Below, piece after piece: positions 60,140 to 64,000 of a stretch of 64,000 bases of DNA; position 1 is the first letter of the stretch, and the number at the start of each line of letters is the position of its first letter. The notes below the pieces were generated by a model. The model saw nothing but the letters and a program-made list of their open reading frames with translations, had not been told where the DNA came from and made no database searches. Source of the DNA: Bugula neritina. Taxonomy: Eukaryota; Bryozoa; Gymnolaemata; Cheilostomatida; Bugulidae. The stretch spans positions 12,828,698-12,892,697 of the forward strand of contig OZ037765.1 of the NCBI GenBank assembly GCA_964035545.1. The letters run 5' to 3'. Made by a program: the position numbers and the translations under genes.

Positions 60140-62424
60140 ATGGCTTCAGCAGAGGCTACAAATAGCCCGTTTGACCCTGTGGCTCATGGCTTAGACGCGT
60201 CATTCCGTTTAACCAATACTGCAGACTTGAAAGGATGAGGCTGCAAAGTCCCTCAGAATGTTCTGCTCAACTTTCTAGAGGGACTTAAACAGCCTGGTGT
60301 AGATCAACAGAAAGAGGGTCATGTTGGTAAGTAATTCAAAATATCTTTGGCAATGCTGTATAAATTCATATATAATCTTTCATTTTCACTGTTTGTCATT
60401 GAGTGTTTTTATTTTTAGGGATTGGTATGGACAGCTGTGTCATACCATTGCGATTTCAATCATTATCACTTGTTCAGACCACAGATTTCTTTTATCCATT
60501 AGTAGATGATCCATATATTCAGGTAAACCAGCTTCAAAATTCACTATATTATTTCTATTTAGATGTGCCCTGCAATTGAAAGTTCTACAGGCAAATTATG
60601 GTTAGTTGGTGTAAAGAACAAATTTATTTTCTTTTAATGATATCTTGTCTTGTTTTATGCACCATTTTATTATTAGGCCAAGCAGCGCATATAAACTATA
60701 TGATAAAGCTTAGAATACGAAATGTTGCAGGGCATGATCACATGTGCTAACGTGCTTAGTGATCTCTACGCTATGGGCGTCACTGAATGTGATAACATGC
60801 TCATGCTGCTTGGAGTCTCAAGTCGCCTAAGTCAAAAAGAGCGAGATATTATTGTTCCATTATTGATGAAAGGCTTCAACGATCTTGCGGTTGAAGCTGG
60901 CACTAGTATTCAAGGAGGCCAAACTGTTGTAAACCCATGGATGATTTGTGGTGGAGTGGCTACCAGTGTAGTGCATGCCAATGAAATAATTTTGTGAGTT
61001 TGGTAAATTAGTCTCTATTTTAAAAATAACGTCTGTAGATATTTCAGTGTGGCAGTAATCTCTTCTTTGTATCTAAAATGGTTCACAATAGATGTGAAAT
61101 GATGTTTTGTTAATAAAAATTGCAATGCATGTTTGATTATTAAGGCCACACAATGCCGTTGAAGGAGATGTCTTAGTTTTAACCAAACCTCTGGGAACGC
61201 AAATTGCTGTCAATATTCATCAGTGGATGGACGATGATGATAAATGGCTCTCCATAAAGCATGTAATAACCAAAGAGGAGGCTGAAAAAGCTTATCAGAG
61301 AGCCATGTCCAGTATGGCTCGACTTAACCGAACAGGTTTTGATTTTTTTTTTTATTCAACAGTTACAAATATTAATTTATTTCCAACTTTACTATACAGT
61401 ATGATAATCTTCATTGCGTGTTTAATAAACAGAAATGTTTTAATTTTAGCGGCTCGTTTAATGCACAAATATAATGCTCATGGGTGTACAGATGTTACTG
61501 GGTTTGGTTTACTTGGTCATGCCTCTAATCTTGCTAAAATCCAAAAGAGTGAAGTTAGTTTTGTGATCCACAATCTTCCAATTATTGCTAAAATGGCTGT
61601 AGTTGCTAAACACATAAAGAATGACATGTTTGGACTTCACAAGGGAAGCTCAGCAGAGACCTCAGGTATTCTTTAACAGGCGGAAATTTTAAAATAATTT
61701 TGCATTTGTATGCCAAAAAATTGTGAGATAACAAAATGTTGTTGAATGTTGGACTAATATTCAGTTTTTTGTATTCAATTTGCATTTAAGCAACAATTTT
61801 AACAATTTGAAATTGCTATTTCTTTTTTTAAGTTTTTCCGACAATATACTGAGCTCAGACAAAGTCCAAGAGGGCTTTCAATTACAGTAAAATAGAATTG
61901 AATTTTGGCAAATTGAATTGCCTTTAATACAGTAATGATAAAGCAAACCATATTATATAGCAGTTTTTATTTAAAAAAACGAACTATTTTATGCGTGTAA
62001 CAGGTGCTTCAAATTGCAAAAATTTTCAAAAACAAAATCTTTATAATTTTGCCTGATATTACAATAAATAACTAACAAAATGAAGGTGATTGTTTATGAT
62101 GTGCCTAAACCGTTTTTTTTTGTGCACTGGAAAATTTACTCTTTTGTAACAATTGACAATCCAGCTTAGACAATTCTTGGTTCTCTAGAATAATTATTCT
62201 CCACAGAATCGACAATTCAATAAGATATGTGTTTTGTAGGAGGACTTCTCATCGCTTTTCCCAGAACTTCGGCTGCTGCCTATTGTCAGGAGATAGAAAA
62301 AGAAGAGGGTACAAGAGCCTGGATTGTTGGTGTGGTTGAAAGTGGAGATCGAACAGCTCGTATTATAGACAAGCCTAGGATTATTGATGTTCCGAATAAA
62401 GATGTAGAGGATCAACTGTGGTAA
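60140..62424 (+). CDS. SEPHS2: Selenophosphate synthetase 2, selenocysteine-containing
   Basis: SPS2 makes monoselenophosphate, the selenium donor for selenocysteine tRNA. Exons are 60140-60326, 60419-60522, 60731-60993, 61145-61335, 61450-61665 and 62240-62424, all in phase, giving 381 aa with codon 33 (60236-60238) a UGA. The context reads LKG-U-GCKVPQ, exactly where catalytic Sec or Cys lies in the family. The conserved lysine follows. Further motifs are [102 protein letters not shown] and NLPIIAKM. The C-terminus is [14 protein letters not shown] stop-based annotation would start the protein after the UGA and lose the active site. A hairpin follows the UGA (60246-60286) and a SECIS lies in the 3' UTR (62632-62702). 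Confidence 0.96.
60246..60286 (+). promoter_or_regulatory. Putative selenocysteine codon redefinition element (stem-loop)
   Basis: Seven bases after the UGA, AAGTCCCTCAGAA pairs with TTCTAGAGGGACTT: a 9-bp perfect outer stem, one bulged A (60277), 4 more base pairs, and a 14-nt loop. Stem-loops in this position promote UGA readthrough in other selenoprotein mRNAs. The hairpin is coding sequence as well. Function is inferred from position and stability. Confidence 0.65.
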
Positions 62425-62631
62425 CAATGTATATGCCCTCCAATTCCATGTTATTTATATTGTGTTATGCATTTTATATTATTGCTTGTATTTTAACCAC
62501 AATTGTTATCTAGTCGAATGCTAATGGTGGTATCCCAGTGGGAGCAGACACTGGTAGAGACCGCCATGGCATCAAAGATTTTTTAATTTATGCGCTTATT
62601 ATATTATGTAAATCTGTTTATATGTTTATCT

Positions 62632-62702
62632 TATCACATTTATGATGACTATTGCCTCAAGCCAAAGAAGGCTGGCAAATGTTTGATAAGCTACTTGTGA
62701 TA
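62632..62702 (+). promoter_or_regulatory. SECIS element, form II
   Basis: The 3' UTR stem-loop that recruits SBP2 for Sec insertion. The basal helix pairs TATCACA (62632-62638) with TGTGATA (62696-62702). The kink-turn core is ATGA (62645-62648) opposite TGAT (62684-62687). The second helix pairs CTATTGCC with GGCAAATG, with two mismatches. Unpaired AA lies at 62659-62660, and the extra apical mini-stem AGCC/GGCT closes a 6-nt loop, which defines form II. Core-to-AA spacing is 10 nt, near the usual 10-13. It begins 208 nt after the stop. Confidence 0.9.
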
Positions 62703-62720
62703 TTAGTAAATATATAGCAG

Positions 62721-62726
62721 TTTATT
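62721..62726 (-). terminator. Poly(A) signal for the minus-strand gene at the right edge
   Basis: AATAAA on the minus strand lies 134 nt past that gene's stop codon (62860). Cleavage about 20 nt further on would fall at the edge of the SECIS of the convergent SPS2 gene. Confidence 0.4.
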
Positions 62727-62859
62727 CATAATATATATTGGCTACAATTGCAAATTCTCGTATTTAGTATTGTGAAAATGCACATAATATAACATGGGCA
62801 TACAAACTCCTTGCCAATATATGGATAAAATATTTTGGATATTAAAATGTCAGAAGTGC

Positions 62860-63873
62860 TCAACTGTAAGCTCGTTGCAGTCTAGATTGAACTTCACGAA
62901 GTTTCTTAGCAGTAGATTGTGCCTGTGTGTTGGCTATTGTTGAAGACTGTAATTCTACCAGGTAGCCAGATACTAAACCATCAGCTGTGGCTATAAACCG
63001 ACTCCTGCAGAAAATATCAACAGTTGTAAAAAATGAAAAACATAGTTCATCTCAATTACATGGCAATATATCATTATTATCCGTATCAGGAGACAAGCTA
63101 CAGTACCTTTCATAGGCAGACAAAGAATGGGGCTGTGACAGAAAGCTATCTAGTAGCGAAGCAATTACCATTAGCAAATGGAATTGCCCACCATGGTTTC
63201 TCCAGCATGGATCCTGTAACAACCGCAGAAAGCATCATATTATCAGCTCTCTTTTGGTAGTGAGGGTTAGCTGACAAATCAAGCTGTTATCAAAGACCAG
63301 ATTCAAGGCTGATTGTTGGTCAAATAGTTTATAATCCACAAAGTTTCAGCAAAAATGTGTTATTTTGAGTAAAAGGGGATATTTTTTACAAAGGTAGTTT
63401 GAATTTTCAAGATATACACATGTAACTACAGTTAATCAAATTAAATACCAACAATTGGTTGGTAATTAAAGTTTGCCTCAACGAATCAACTATCTAGCCA
63501 ATACGTAGGGTGTAACGGTAGCATACCTTTGCTTTATATAAGTTGTCATATGACTGCAAGAGCTGCAACAAAGGGATTTGTGACAATTTCATTGTATTTG
63601 CTACCCAGTTCACATCATATCCACTTTCTAAAGACCTCAACTCCATGTCTTTTATAATATAACCTGAGAAATACAAAATAATTAGTATTTCTGTGTAAAA
63701 CGATTATATTCAGTGTGCAAGCTACAATAATGCAAAATGACACTGACAATCTAAGCACTCACTCAGGGGAAAGAATTTATCATTGGTGCCAAACTTCTTT
63801 CCCAGACAGATCACCTTGTTTTGCACAACAATCATTTTGTTATCTCTGCTTTGTGCTTCTGTCAACTCAAACT
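62860..63873 (-). CDS. Conserved protein of unknown function, C-terminal exons only
   Basis: Four exons join in phase: 63873-63763, 63663-63527, 63213-63107 and 63004-62860, giving the last 166 or so residues. The 5' part is right of the window. Content in order: EFELTEAQSRDNKMIVVQNK, GYIIKDMELRSLE, MKLSQIPLLQLLQSYDNLYK, GGQFHLLMVIASLLDSFLSQ, SLSAYERSRFIATADGLVSG, and a polar helical tail ending LREVQSRLQRAYS. The regular splice sites and helical, conserved-looking text make it a real gene. I see no catalytic motif, signal or membrane segment. From memory it may belong to the metazoan C12orf4/DUF2362 family, which I cannot verify here. Confidence 0.75.
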
Positions 63874-64000
63874 CTACAACAAATTTCAACATATCAAGAA
63901 ATTTAATATTATTAGCATAATATATTTGCCTTCAAGTGTGATCTTCATATTACATATTTAAATTAGATGACACTTCCAACTGTTCATAGCTTAGCCGCAC

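Noticed and set aside
61336-61449. Read-through of SPS2 exon 4 into the next exon
   Set aside because: The frame is open by chance, but the inserted text is hydrophobic and absent from the family; good GT-AG sites at 61336 and 61449 define an intron.

Overview
The window is nuclear DNA from an invertebrate animal. It is AT-rich, with genes split into many short exons by canonical GT-AG introns, metazoan protein families (MKK4, tolloid/BMP1, MARCH1/8, EDEM2, PRPSAP), a selenocysteine-type selenophosphate synthetase, and a mixed load of LTR, non-LTR, SINE and DNA-transposon sequence. The phylum cannot be fixed from the sequence. Exon boundaries below were read by hand, using splice sites, reading phase and family alignment from memory.

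Layout, left to right. 606-3649 (-): PRPSAP, running off the left edge. 5.6-7.2 kb: two decayed non-LTR retrotransposon tails. 7848-14200 (+): MAP2K4 (MKK4), complete, 12 exons, 401 aa. 14960-23019 (-): a tolloid-like astacin protease, 16 exons, 782 aa if the first exon is right. 23-36.6 kb: a gene-poor stretch with a dead LINE, cryptically simple repeats, a likely 1.2-kb DNA transposon and a 378-bp MITE. 36634-39555 (+): a MARCH1/8-type membrane E3 ligase. 41-45 kb: simple repeats and another dead LINE. 45260-49791: a young, complete Ty3/gypsy element (-) with identical 145-bp LTRs. 50294-54384 (+): EDEM2, 9 exons, 585 aa, with a SINE cluster in intron 4. 54680-57570 (-): QTRT1, 8 exons, 395 aa. 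60140-62424 (+): selenophosphate synthetase 2 with an in-frame UGA, a stem-loop just after it, and a SECIS element in the 3' UTR. 62860-63873 (-): the 3' end of a conserved gene entering from the right edge.

The genes do not form one pathway. EDEM2 and MARCH act in protein quality control and membrane-protein turnover, tolloid in extracellular matrix and BMP processing, and MKK4 in JNK/p38 signalling. PRPSAP (PRPP regulation) and QTRT1 (queuosine in tRNA) belong to nucleotide and tRNA metabolism, and SPS2 supplies selenium for selenocysteine. The strongest biology is the SPS2 locus, where the Sec codon, a putative codon-redefinition hairpin and a form-II SECIS can all be read directly.
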